Shown here: positions 21,676 to 33,100 of the stretch, piece after piece
Layout: the number at the start of each line of letters is the position of its first letter
Numbering within the stretch: the stretch's first letter is position 1
From: Isoetes taiwanensis
Lineage: Eukaryota; Streptophyta; Lycopodiopsida; Isoetales; Isoetaceae
DNA: 64,000 nucleotides
Reading direction: 5' to 3'
NCBI GenBank assembly: GCA_021234155.1
Contig: JAJEKV010000084.1
Location: 1,942,545-2,006,544, forward strand
The notes under the pieces: model-generated
Databases searched by the model: none
What the model was told of the DNA's origin: nothing
What the model saw: the letters and a program-made list of their open reading frames with translations, nothing else
Translations under genes and position numbers: made by a program

Positions 21676-21911
21676 GGGCAATTCCAGTTAACATAGAAGA
21701 ATTGCGCTCTAAAGATCTAACGGGGAGGAGAAGATCAAGGGCCCAGATTTTTTTTTGCTTGTTGTTAGAGTCCAAGGGCCCATTAAGTTGTATTAGTTGT
21801 TAAGCAAGAAGACAAAATTGGTTATGAAGGAGAAAAAAACAAAAAGGATTGATGAGCTGAGCAAATCAAGGGCCAAGCTTTATTGTAAAAAATATAAATA
21901 TTTTGAAAAGA

Positions 21912-22009
21912 TAAACTCTCTTCCTCTTTCCCATTCATCTCATTTCTTGTAAAAGGCTTGTAAACTCTCTTCCTCTTTCCCATTCATCTCATTTCTTGTA
22001 AAAGGCTTG
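21912..22009. repeat. Perfect 49-bp tandem duplication
   Basis: The unit beginning TAAACTCTCTTCCTCTTTCC is repeated exactly twice (21912-21960, 21961-22009). It is a recent replication-slippage product. Confidence 0.9.
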
Positions 22010-22448
22010 TGGCAGTGCCTGATGGAGGAAAGTGAGAGGTCCTCCATCACAAGATTTGAGCTTTGAATGATGTTTCCATATAATGTCAATGGTGGGGAAC
22101 ACTTTTTGTGTTGAAAACCATTTTCTTTGTATTTTGAGGGGAAAAATTATTATTTAACTTTTAAATATTCTTCTCTAGACACGCATTCATGTTTTGCCTT
22201 TGAATATAAAATTTCAGTCAACTTCTAAAAAAAGGATAATAATAAATAAAGATTTATTAGGGGGTGTTGGTCTTATGCTTGGCAGACGCGAAAGTGTCTA
22301 GTTCCATACCCAAGAGTTTGGGTACTAAGTCCCCGATTCTTTCCCAAAACAAGACGCTTAGCGACTGGTTGGCTAGTTAGATGCAAATGCCCTAAGGTTC
22401 CACTTTACTCCATAGACCATTTCTTCTTAATTGACGTTCAAATAATAC

Positions 22449-22557
<109 letters not shown>

Positions 22558-22898
22558 CCAATTGCCGATAAAAATTAATTCAATACCATTCATGAGAAAG
22601 TGCAAAAGGATTGGATTGAATTGAATTTTTTTGTCTATTAGAATCCAAAATACAAGAAAGGGTACATCAGTTTATTGTCTAGGATTATAAAACCTCCGCC
22701 TCGAAGGGTTATTGAGGGAAAAACCTTCTAATGCTGATAAAACGTAAATCTATACATGTATTTGTCAATGTGTTGATGCATGGCATATTTGATCGCTTCT
22801 ACCAAATACCTCCTAGATATAAAATGATAGTGCCAAGGGGCTTCACTCTGTGGACCTGTCAAAATCACGTGCATGAACGGAAGGGTGTGGTTTTTGAC

Positions 22899-24507
22899 TG
22901 TGACGTTCCAGAGGAATATACGCTATAAATACGTATATTCCTGGGCCCGTCACCATACAAGTCTACCTAGGTAGCCTTGTATGCCTTAGAAAGTGGCAAG
23001 GGGTGCACATCTAAGTTAATTACTTAACTTAGATAACCTTACCTTATCCTACTGGAGCAACCGCCACACGGCCTCATCCTAGTGGTGCCACGTGGCATCC
23101 CACGTGGACCCACACCTATATGAGCTCTAACCCTAACCCTAGACCCTTTTTCCCTGACCTAGCACCTGAGCTCTCATCCACGTGTTCAAACCCCGTTTGA
23201 GCACCGTTAAATCATAGTCTAGCACGAGGCGGCAGCCCCACGGAGGTGTATATGATCGTAGAAGGAGCAAGCCTTCGAACCACGCCTAGGAGCATGGAGA
23301 CGCCAGGGATGGGAGGAAGCGCTTCTGGAGGAGGTAGGTTGAGTAGAGTTCATGTTAGTTCATCTGGAAGTTAGCGCTCCAGATGGGTTAGTGATTCGTG
23401 TCTAGAGTAGAGCCACCCCAGATGGGTTCGTGAACATCTTGAACCCTAATCAAGGAACCCTAACTGATAGATAGATATGTATGATTAGGTTAAGATGTTC
23501 ATATGATATTGTTCATGATGATTATGTGATGATGGTTGATCATGTTGTTCCTCTTGTGTTGGGAAGGGGGGTAGAGACCTAGGGCCATATGTAGTATGCT
23601 CCTAGTGTAGATCCCTTAGTTCCTATTAGATGCGGCCTGTGCATAGGAACCCACCGAGCTATGGGAGCTATGATGTGACTCAGCACCACACAACGGGGCT
23701 AGAGGCAAGATGGAGGGTGGATCCCCGAGTGGGGACTTCGGGGATCCCATAGTGGGCTAGGCTTATGGTGGTCGCCGTGTGGGCCGAGCATGGGTCCGAC
23801 ACCTCCTGGGGCGATGGTGTCGCCCTGCCTCTCAAGAGTTGCAAGTGTCAGCTTGGCTCTTGTTTTGGGGGGTTCAGTCGGGTACGAATCGTGTGTCGCC
23901 ACGATTCTCTAGCCGCCCGTGGAGCCTCTAGACCCCGGGAAGGGGAGATGCAACCCTTCCTACCTCGTCGGACCAGGGAGATGCAACCTGGAGTAGTCCC
24001 GATGGGTGATGCCATGGGATTGCGTATCCGGAAGGTTAGAGTCATACCACAGCTTGATCTAGCCCATCTGCAAAGTATGCACAGGAGGGGCGGATGGAGT
24101 GGTCAACCCTAGCCATTGTCTTATGCCAGCCCCGCCATTGTTATGATTCGGTCTGCTCTATCTTGAGGCCTATCCAGTCAGTCGACTTCCCTTCGTGTCG
24201 GAGCCACGGGTAGGAGCTCTCATGTTTTATGGCATATGATTATGTTCTTTGCATCTATGGATATGCGATTGAGCTACCCCTCGAGGTAGCATATTGTATT
24301 GTATTGCTAGTTCTGACGTGTTATGCTTCCGCTGTGATAGGAGCCCATAGGGGAAGGGCGCGCAAGACACCTTCGTGTCCCCTTCCCGCACTACGGAGGA
24401 TTCCAGAGTGCGGGGTAGACGGAGGGCCTGTGCGGTTGATGAGCCGGACGGGGGATTTCCTGCCGAGCGTACGGTCGGGCGCCGTATGTTTAGCAGGGAG
24501 CGTCACA
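22899..24507 (+). repeat. 5' LTR of the Ty3/gypsy element (1609 bp)
   Basis: It starts TGTGACGTTCC and ends GGGAGCGTCACA, so the termini form the perfect inverted repeat TGTGACG/CGTCACA and obey the TG...CA rule. One base after its end sits a perfect tRNA-iMet primer-binding site. It contains a TATA-like CTATATGAGC (about 23116) followed at once by two telobox-like AACCCTAA motifs (23128-23142), a promoter layout known from many highly expressed plant genes. ORFs inside it are not supported as genes. Confidence 0.85.
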
Positions 24508-24508
24508 A

Positions 24509-24520
24509 TGGTATCAGAGC
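24509..24520 (+). promoter_or_regulatory. Primer-binding site (tRNA-iMet)
   Basis: TGGTATCAGAGC is the standard 12-nt complement of the 3' end of plant initiator methionine tRNA and is placed one base after the LTR. Confidence 0.95.
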
Positions 24521-24969
24521 GATGTTCTTGGTTGACCAAGAACTAGCACTGACCATAACCATGAAAGTAGTCTAACAAGCCTATAGGGGTGAGAAATAGA
24601 AATTTCCACCATTGAACCTCGAAAATAGGGGAAAATTTTTCTCCTAGGTAGTGGGTCCGAAATTAGGTTAAGACGTGAATGAGTCAAATTCACCTTCTAG
24701 TAAAATTGGAGCGAAAATTATGCATCTGCATCAAATTTCACCTAAAATGGGTCGAAGAATCATGCCAATCGGAGACCTGGGTGAAAAATGGCGCAAATCC
24801 ATAATTAATACTTCAAACTATTAGGAAATTTGAAATTCTAAGGGTATAATACGAATTTTAGTATATGTATTAGAAATTAAACATATATTAATAATAAGGG
24901 TACTATGGTGTAATTAATAAGGGGGGCTAATAAGTAGGCCTATTAATGACAGGAGAATATTCCCAGGGA

Positions 24970-25073
24970 CCCTCCTCTTTAAATAGTCTTGCCACCTCAT
25001 TTTCCCTCCAAACCTTCCTCCACCTTATCTCTCTTGATCAGCCTTACGTCACCCGTTTTCTAGACCGTTAAGT
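24970..25073 (+). promoter_or_regulatory. TATA-like box and leader of the H3-like gene
   Basis: CTTTAAATAGTC near 24979-24990 lies about 90 bp before the ATG at 25074. The leader between them is pyrimidine-rich (CCTCC, TTCCTCCACC). This looks like a core promoter separate from the LTR. Function is inferred from sequence only. Confidence 0.4.
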
Positions 25074-26170
25074 ATGGCTCGCACCAAACAGACAGCTAGG
25101 AAGTTCGGCGAGCGACCCACGCTCTCGATGGCGCAGGTAGCAGCGGGACGCCATACGAAGAAAATCCCGGAGCACCTCCGACCTAAGAAGGGGGAAGAGG
25201 AGTTTCCCTCCAAACAGCTAGCCGACGAACCTACCATGACGACGAGGAGGAGGACGCAGCAAAGAGCTCTTCATCAAGGCACCCAGAGAACCGTGAGAAT
25301 CCCGCCATTTCGGGCCTTCTGACACCGAGGTGGAAGAGCGGTGTGGAAGAGCAACCCCAAAGACTGCACTCAAGAGGCAGGCCCTTCAGTGCCCAAGAAG
25401 AAGGGCAAGGAGAAGGTTACGGAGTGGCCAGAAGAGAGGGCCGCAAGGAAGAAGAGAGAGAGAGAACGGGAGCTGAGGGAGCAGGAGAGGCGAACTAAGA
25501 GGAGGAATGATCGGCCCCGAAGGACCGTCGTGATTGAAGAACCTCCCCGGCGTGAAGAAGAGGAGGTGGAAGAAGGAGGAGGCGACGAGGAAGAGGAGCC
25601 GGAGGAGGGCGCAGACCCAAGGCCGCCTTATCCAGTGTGGCCCGAGCCACCTAAGGTGGTTAAGAAGCGTATATGGTGAGCCGATCCTTCGCTTTGAAGG
25701 AGGAGATTCTTCAAACGCCGCCTTCAAGCGCATTTCAGAATACCTCCGTCGTTGGACGAGGTATAATGACTGGTACTGTCGCCAGAATGTGGAGCGCTAT
25801 GTGGAGGGGGGTCGACCCAAGAAGAACCAGCCCAAGCCGCCGCCACCACGACCCGAGAAGCCCAAGAAGGTCCACCATGGGCCTAACTCCCCGCATGCCC
25901 GAGTTTTTCGGGAGATTAAGCTCTTTCAACAGTGCACTAATCTCCTGATTAGGAAGGCACCATTCGAGCGACTCATGCGGGAAGTGATGCAGGAGTTCGT
26001 CACCGACTATCGGGTGACGTCTCTGACAACTAGGGTGTTGCGTAGTCAGCGAAGCGTAACTCACCCAGTTGTTCGAAGAGGGAAACCTCTGCGCAATCCA
26101 TGCGAAGAGGGTGACCCTGATGCCCAAGGACTTGCACTTGGCGCGTCGCATCCGCAAGGAACGCCCTTGA
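25074..26170 (+). pseudogene. Histone H3-derived gene with long inserted tail
   Basis: The first codons give M followed by ARTKQTARK, identical to residues 1-9 of histone H3, including K4 and K9. After it H3 identity is lost except for 'SKQLA', like 'RKQLA' around H3 K18. A long spacer follows with basic (KKRERERELREQERR) and acidic (EEEEVEEGGGDEEEE) runs. About 800 nt downstream the H3 fold resumes: REIKLFQQCTNLLIRKAPF, RLMREVMQEF, then in another frame [15 protein letters not shown] and [13 protein letters not shown], followed by TGA at 26168. Cys110 and His113 equivalents are kept. Lesions are TGA at 25320, a frameshift near 25670, a 1-nt shift near 26050 and TAA at 26057. Undamaged length would be about 365 codons against 135 for H3. 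Canonical H3 versus CENH3 origin is undecided. Confidence 0.88.
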
Positions 26171-26830
26171 GAATGAAGTTTTGTGTAAATTAATGTACTT
26201 GCTAAGTTTTTCTCCTATAAATATAAAATTTTGTCACCATCTGACCTTAAATTTTGTAGGAAAATGTGTTTAAATAGCTTAATTTTACTTTAGTTTTGAC
26301 CATTATAATTGGAATGTCCAAGAGAAAAAATAATTAGTTAAAAATCCTAACTTAATTAGTCAAAATTGCAAAAATCTGACGAAACCGGGTCGCGTCGCGC
26401 AAAACCCATCTGCGCCCGCGACGCAGGGCCATTTTGCGCAACGCCACCCGATTTCGCCATTTTATAGCTAATCCATGTCCAAATTAAGTAACAAAAGTTG
26501 CTAATTAAGTTAGAATCATGCTAGAGAGTCATGTTAGGATCTTTAAATTCCCTGAAACTCTTCATAAAAGTAGAAATAACCCGAAATCGGTCGCGTCGCG
26601 CAAAACCCATCTGCGCCCGCGACGCAGGGCCATTTTGCGCAACGCCACCCGATTTCGCCCAAATTTGCCCAGATTGACCAATTTTGATCCAACAAACTGT
26701 CATGTAGTGTTTCTTGCTTTGCTTTGATTAGAATTGCACTTCATGGTAGTTCATTTGGACACCCATGGCCATAGATTTGAGGTCTTCTCTCATCAAGAAC
26801 CCTTGTGCACGGAACCCGAGGCATCTCTAG
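26171..26830. other. Spacer between H3-like gene and unknown ORF
   Basis: AT-rich, without ORFs worth noting, interrupted by two identical CpG-rich blocks listed separately. AATATAAAATT near 26220 could serve as a polyadenylation region for the H3-like gene. Confidence 0.4.
26388..26659. repeat. 71-bp CpG-rich block, two identical copies
   Basis: Copies at 26388-26458 and 26589-26659 appear identical, 201 bp apart, in AT-rich surroundings. Each contains GCGTCGCG/CGCGACGC (8-bp inverted repeat, 17-nt loop) and GCGCAAAA/TTTTGCGC, which allow alternative hairpins. The block is not coding. Its conservation stands out against the damaged neighbours. Confidence 0.8.
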
Positions 26831-26950
26831 CCTATAAAAAGGGCCCTCATTTGTCATTTTCTCACCATCAGATCTGCTCTCAGCCCCTTTGGCGATTTTC
26901 TAGTCCTCTGCTCATCCCCATCAACCATTTTTCATAGCCATCTTTGCTCA
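26831..26950 (+). promoter_or_regulatory. TATA box and leader of the unknown ORF
   Basis: CCTATAAAAAGGGCCC at 26831-26846 is a good plant TATA box. A CT-rich leader with ATCAGATC follows, and the ATG at 26951 lies about 115 bp downstream. Confidence 0.5.
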
Positions 26951-28480
26951 ATGGCGCCATCAAGCTTTGTTAGATGGTACAACGACTCCAATCACATCCG
27001 TGAATTCCCTGCTGAGCAAGCCTTTCATGTCTTTGATCATCTCTTTGATCTTCATGCCACCTTAACCAGAACTCCTTATTATTAATCGACATCATACATC
27101 AATATGATCCAGGTTCTACCCTGGGAAGTTAGCTTGCCACCTAGGGGAGGGAAATGGGTTTCCTTAGACTCTCTTACCCAAGCCATAGGTGGGGGATCCA
27201 GGGGCAAGAATAGGCTGTGGGATAGAACTAGAAACATGCCAGACTACATGACCTGTAAGCATCATAGGCATAGGTATCTCTCAAACCAAGCAGCCTTAGC
27301 TTTGTTCATGCAGTATAGGCTGATCCAACCAACTGTGGGGAGCCGTCAATTCAACCTTTTGATTTGGCACCTCTCAACACTCGCAAGGCAAAGACAAATA
27401 GGCATCCACGAGATCGAGACGGCGGCGTACGAACACTACGGCTCCACATCAGAAACACCTGTGTTGCAGATTGAGCAGGATTATGAAGAGGAAGAGGAAG
27501 AGAACCCAAATTGGGAAATGAGGGAGGCAAGAAGGATGGAGAAGCGTTTGGCTCGGCAACAGGAGGTACTAAGGCGAGACTTCGAGCCGCCAATAGGTAT
27601 CACGGCCCTCACCCCGGTGATCATCGACGGCGAGGAGTACATATTCGCCACCGATATCCTCAACCTTCCTTATTGTCAGGAAGAGGGCCTCAGGATGGAT
27701 GAGCTCCTAGGCCTAATGGCACAAGAGCAGGGCAGTGACTTCATCGACTACTCCTACCAAGAGATCCCAAGGGAGGTAGCCGAGCGACACTCCTATGCAG
27801 GGGAGACTATGTCGGACATCCAGGCGTACCAACAGATAAGGCAGATGTTTCAACAGCAGCAACCCGACATTCCGGAAGAAGAATTCCAGGAGATCCAAAG
27901 CAAGTTGTACAAGCCGGGTAGAGGCCCAAGCTCAAGCCGACCGGTGCGCTCCATGAGCGTGCGTGAAGCATCTAGCAGCATTAATCTTGAGAACGCAGCA
28001 ACAATGTGGAGGGACCACGAAGACCTTACAGCAATAGATGTCTTCGGCGAGGCAGCTCGCAGGAGAGGCACGGGAGCCATGGGGCCACACAGGGGTAAAT
28101 CACTCAGGTACTATCTTCCGGCCCTTAGCCAAGGACAGATGATAGTCTTCCACAAGGAGTTCAGCCCAAGGGGTGAAGAATCCGTGGCGCTCCTCATAGC
28201 ACTCTCAGGCTTCGGACAACATGCCAAGATAGATTTCGGAATGGACCATGTTATCCTCTTCAAGAGATCCGTAGCCCTTCATGCCCTCGACTTCGCAAGG
28301 GGCCACCTCAGGGATGCGCACTTGTCAGTAGTGGCGGCATCTGCACCAGAACTTCCGGCACCACAAATTGCAAGAGCATTGGAGGGAGGATCGGCGGCAA
28401 GAATCCTACAGAACATGGGCAAGGGCATAGGATTCAAGAACGTCAAGAACTTCTTCAAGTCTGTGAAGCGACATCGTTGA
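26951..28480 (+). CDS. Unknown protein, ~508 codons, one in-frame stop
   Basis: From ATG 26951 the frame is open apart from a single TAA at 27083; after it 465 codons remain open (first Met after the stop at 27104). The protein has a Trp/Arg-rich N-terminal part (SLTQAIGGGSRGKNRLWDRT), an acidic run of Glu (about residue 178) followed by a basic helix-like stretch (REARRMEKRLARQQEVLRRD), a Gln-rich part (about 300), a hydrophobic C-terminal domain (ESVALLIALSGFGQ...HVILFKRSVALHALDF) and a basic amphipathic end (GKGIGFKNVKNFFKSVKRHR). I do not recognise the family; it is not a gag, integrase or histone. Compared with the shattered gag-pol it is strikingly intact. It sits between the H3-like gene and gag. 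Confidence 0.6.
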
Positions 28481-28806
28481 TGGAAAACTTGTTTTGTAAA
28501 TTAATTAAAGTGTATTGTAACTCTCTTTTCAGTATTATCATGTAACTCATGAAATGTACTTCTATATACTAATTAATGTCCTACCATGATCTTAACTTGT
28601 AAGTGGAATATTCATATGATTTCTTTTGTATCTAACAACAATTCAATTTTGAGCAAGAACAATTAGTGTGTAACTTAAATAACAAGCATTGATGATTAAT
28701 CCTTGCAGCAAGGAACACAGGCTCAGGTTCTCAAGGCCAAGGCCGACACCACCAGTGGGTACCCAGAAACCTATTTGGACGTGATCAAGACGACAACAAC
28801 GACGAT

Positions 28807-29990
28807 ATGACGCCGGAAGCAATCAACGCAAGGCTCGTCCAGATGAGGAACCAGATGCATCAGCTGATCCACTGGGCCACCCCGTTGATGAATGCCCAAG
28901 AATATGCACCTGCTCCACCACCACCTCCACCGCTACCTCAGCAAGGCATCGAGGAAGGTCCACAGCAGGAGGGGCAGGACAATCAGGGGAATGTCAGAGA
29001 CAGGAAGAGGAAAAGGAGAAACAGAAGGAGTCCAACACCACCTAGCTCCGGTTCATGGACACTTGAGGCCGGTCATGACGGTTCTAGCTCAGATAGTGAG
29101 TCCGACACTCCACAGGTAAGAGCCAGGGCAAGGAAGGAAGATGATTATCAAAAGAAAGTTGACAGTGCTATGAGCAATGTGTGGAAGACTAGGAAGTTGG
29201 GTCAGTTCTCAGGGAAGGATAGGTCAGGTATGGAGGCAGAAGCCTGGCTTGACGAGATGGAAGAGTTCGGCAACTCTTATGGCATGAAGGATAAGGATAT
29301 AGGGAAGGTTGCTACAGCAAACTTGATAGGGGCAGCTAGAATCTGGTGGAAAGGCTATGCGAAGTCCAACAAGCTCAAAGGAACGATTCTGATTCAAGAC
29401 CTTGACAAGGCTTTCCTTGAGACATTATGTGCCTAGGTCACATACTAGCAGACAGATCCAGCAGTTCTATAGATTGAACCAGGGTACATTATCAGTTGCA
29501 AAATATACAGAGGAATTTATGCGACTTAGACTCCATGTCCCTGGAGTGTCGGAAAGGCAAGCAGTCGAAACTTACATTGAGGGATTGAACAGCAATATCA
29601 AAAGGCTAGTCCGAGCAATCAACCCTAAGTCGATGGGGCAAGCCGAGGGATAAAGCCATAAGTTTGGAAGAAGCTCCAAAGAGCGCCGGTGAGAGACAAT
29701 CGGCCTTCAAAGGAAAGTCAGCGGGGGCCAGTACCAAAGGCAAGCCTTGAGTAAGCAATCGGCAACCACGCCATCGGGAGGCCGGCATGGAAGAGCTCGG
29801 GTAAGAACTTTGGGGACCGTAAGCGCGGGAGAATGCATCGGGGGCAGCATGTTAAAGCGCATTCTAGAACTGACGAAAGAGAAGAGCGGGAATGTATTGA
29901 GAAGAAGCTTTGTTTCAAAAGTGCTTCCGGCCGGGGCACCGAACCCATGATTGCCCATTCGTCATGCGAGGCAGACCTTGGCAGAGCTTA
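28807..29990 (+). pseudogene. Ty3/gypsy gag (frameshifted)
   Basis: The first ORF (28807-29436) has a Pro-rich part (APPPPPPLPQQ), a basic KRKRRNRR patch and the start of the retrotransposon gag fold (AEAWLDEMEEF, AARIWWKGY). A frameshift near 29425 moves the fold to the next ORF (VPRSHTSRQIQQFYRLNQG, SVAKYTEEFMRL, ETYIEGL). A zinc knuckle of the CCHC type can be read across another frameshift near 29915-29965 (CF..GHRTHDC). The upstream frame stays open for some 30 codons before the Met at 28807, so the original start may be earlier. Confidence 0.8.
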
Positions 29991-30139
29991 TGGATTGGGA
30001 TTCACCAGCGAAGCGGATGAAGACGGCGACCAGCATGAGGCCCCGGGACTTCATAGATGGTGAGTGCCATATCTGTGCAAACATTGAGTCGAGATGACAT
30101 TGAAAGTCAGTCAGCAGTCATTGCGGTGAGGGATCATAG

Positions 30140-33100
30140 ATAGCATCCATATCTAGTATTGATAGATACGGGGTAGCCTCATAACCGCCTCTCCTAGGCT
30201 GGCTGCCCTAATGAAGAACAAAGTATTGAAGTCTAAGCCAAGGCCGGTTGCTATGGCAAGCCAGCCATTAACACACTAAGGGGAGGAGGATCACATTGAC
30301 ATAGACCTTAGTGGAAGTAAGTGGGCCCGATAGGGGGCGAGAGGTTATGGAGATTGGAAGGTATGGCCTTATAGTAGGAATGGAGTTCCTAAAGCCGTGA
30401 AAGCCATGATCGTCGGCTGCGACCGCAATGAAGTCGCCATGACATTGCCGGGGCGGCACCAAATTCATAGTGAGAGGTAAGAAGGCGGCTTCTTCTATGC
30501 GGTGTATTTCTTTGAAGCGGCTAAGGAAAAGTATAGAAAGAAATAAGGTGGATTACATTTTGAGATTGGAGGCAATTGAGCCCAATAAGCGGGGATGGGA
30601 GCGACCAAAAGGGGAAGCAATTGCCCAAGCCATTTAGCAAGGCTTATTTGAATTCAAGGATGTATTTCCGGATGAGATCCGGACTACCACCTTATAGGGG
30701 TGTGGAGTGTGAGATCACATTGGCACGGATGCTAAGCCTACCAAGCAAGGCACCATACGGGATGAGCACACGAGTTGATTGAGCTCAAGAAGCAACTCCG
30801 GGGAATTGCTCGAGCTTGGTTTTATTAGAGCAAGGGTGTCTCCTTTTGGAGCACCCATACTCTTCGTGAAGAAGATGGCGGTTTAAGAATGTGCATAGAC
30901 TATCGCCCGACTCAACAAGCGGGGCGATAAAGAACAAGTATGCATTGCCAAGGGCGATGATTTAATGGACCAGCTCCGGGGAGCAAAGGTATTCTCTAAG
31001 ATTGATTTGAGGTCGGGATACCACCAAATAAGAATAAAAGAAGAGGATATCCATAAGACCGCATTGTAAGCGGTATGGTCACTTTGAGTTCTGATAATGC
31101 CCTTTGGATTGTCGAATGCTCCAGCAACTTTTATCGCCTCATGAGCGGCGTCTTGAGGGGATTTTCTAGATGAGTTTGTCATTGTCTTCTTCGACGACAT
31201 TCTAGTCTACAGCAAGTCCATTGAAGATCATAGTCAGCATTTGAGAAGGGTGTTAGAAAAGTTGAGGCGGCATCGTTTGTATGGAAAGCTCTCCAAATGC
31301 CACTTTGCTACTGAAAGAGTGGAGTACTTGGGCCATGTCATATCGGTAGGAAGGAATCTCCACCGACCCCAGAAAGATCGAAGCAGTAGTAGATTGGCCA
31401 GCTCCAAAGAATGTGGCGGAAGTAAGAAGCTTTCTAGGTCTGGCAGGTTATTACAGAAAGTTCGTGAAGGACTTCGCTAAGTGGGCGTCCCCTCTGTCGG
31501 ACCTCACTAAGAGTGTTAAGGTGAAAGATTGGAGAACACATTGGTTAGAAAATGTTCAAGCTTCATTTGAAAAGCTTAAGGAGGCCTTAACAAATGACAC
31601 CGGTGCTAGTTACGCAAGATCCGAGACAAGGACAAGATAGTAGCAACAGATGCAAGTAAGATAGCAAAGGTGGAGTCCTTATGCAAGAAGGAAGAGTAAT
31701 AGCTTATGATTCCAAGAAGTTGAGCGACAGAAGCGGCTATCCAACCCACGATCAGGAACTTCTAGCTATTGTCAGGGCTCTTTGTATTTGGAGGCATTAT
31801 TTGCTTGGGAGGAAGTTTCAGTTAGATACTGATCATCAGAGCCTCCAATACATCTTTACCCAACCACTCCTGAATCTAAGACAAAGGAGGTGGATGGAAT
31901 TCCTAGAAGAGTATGAATTTGAGATTGCTTATAAGCCAGGAAAGTTGAATGTGGTTGCGGATGCCCTTTCCAGAAGACCTCTTGAGACCAGAATTCATTG
32001 TAATGCTATATCAACTCTTTCGAGTGGGTATGGCAAGAAAATTGAGGAGACATTACCATCCGATGGTGATTTCAAGGAGGTATGGGAAAGCCTTTCTAGA
32101 GAGGCTAGAACAGATAAGGAACGAGAAGCCTTCAAGCATTATAAGAAGGAAGGCAACCTGTTGTATCATAAGCATAAGTTGTGTGTGCCCGAATCATCAG
32201 GGGTAAGGAAGCTAATTCTTCATGATACACACAACAGCCCAATAGCAGGGCATGCAGGTTTTATGAAGACCTACTTCAAGATTGAAGTAGCTACTTACGG
32301 TAGGGAATGAAGAAGCGGATAGCAAGATATATTCGCGAAAGTGTCGGTTGTGTCGGCAAACCAAAGCGGAGCAGCAATTCCGTGAGCCTTGGAACCTCTA
32401 GCAATCTGCGAATGCGAAGTGGGAAGTGGTAAGTATGGATTTTATCACGGGACTTCCCAAGACTCTTCGAGGCAAAGATGCATTGATGGTCGTAGTAGAC
32501 AAATTATCTAAGATGGCACATTTTGTGCCTTGTAGAACTGGAACACATCATTAAATCTTGCCAAGCTATTTGTGAAGGAGATTTTTTAGGCTCCATGGCA
32601 TGCCTCGGGGAGATAATATGGGATAGAGATTCCAAGTTTATGAGTGCTTTTTGGCGGGGACCTCTTGAGACCATTGACGAAGCTCTCCATGAGCGCGGCA
32701 TATCATCCCCAAACAGGATGGTCGGGCGGAGAGGACTTAATCGAATCATTGAAGATATGCTTAGAAGCTTTGTGTGGAATAAGCAGTCCAAGTGGGATGA
32801 GTACATCCACTTGGTGGAATTCGCCTACAATAGTGCCAAAGCAGAGTCATCTCGGATGTCTCCTTTCATGGTAAACCACGGTACCGGTGCTTAACCCCCG
32901 GACACTTGGCACAATCCGGTGTCAAAGGTTGAAGTGTCCCGGCGGATGCTAGGAGATATCACGCCAGTTGGTGGAAGAAGTGAGGGGTTACCTCCTAGCG
33001 ACAAGAAGTCGGCCGAGAAGAGTGTGGCCCGGCAAACCAGGACCGTAAGAGAGTTCAAAGTAGGCGATAGCGTGTGGTTGAAGATCAAGGTCAAGCAAGC

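Noticed and set aside
23765-24112. 115-codon ORF inside the LTR
   Set aside because: It lies wholly within the LTR, overlaps an antisense ORF and has no motif.
25074-25103. Chance occurrence of the ARTKQTARK string
   Set aside because: The H3 C-terminal fold follows downstream on the same strand with long identical stretches, so common origin is clear.
25386-26157. Minus ORFs opposite the H3-like gene
   Set aside because: Antisense of the clear H3-derived reading; no motif.
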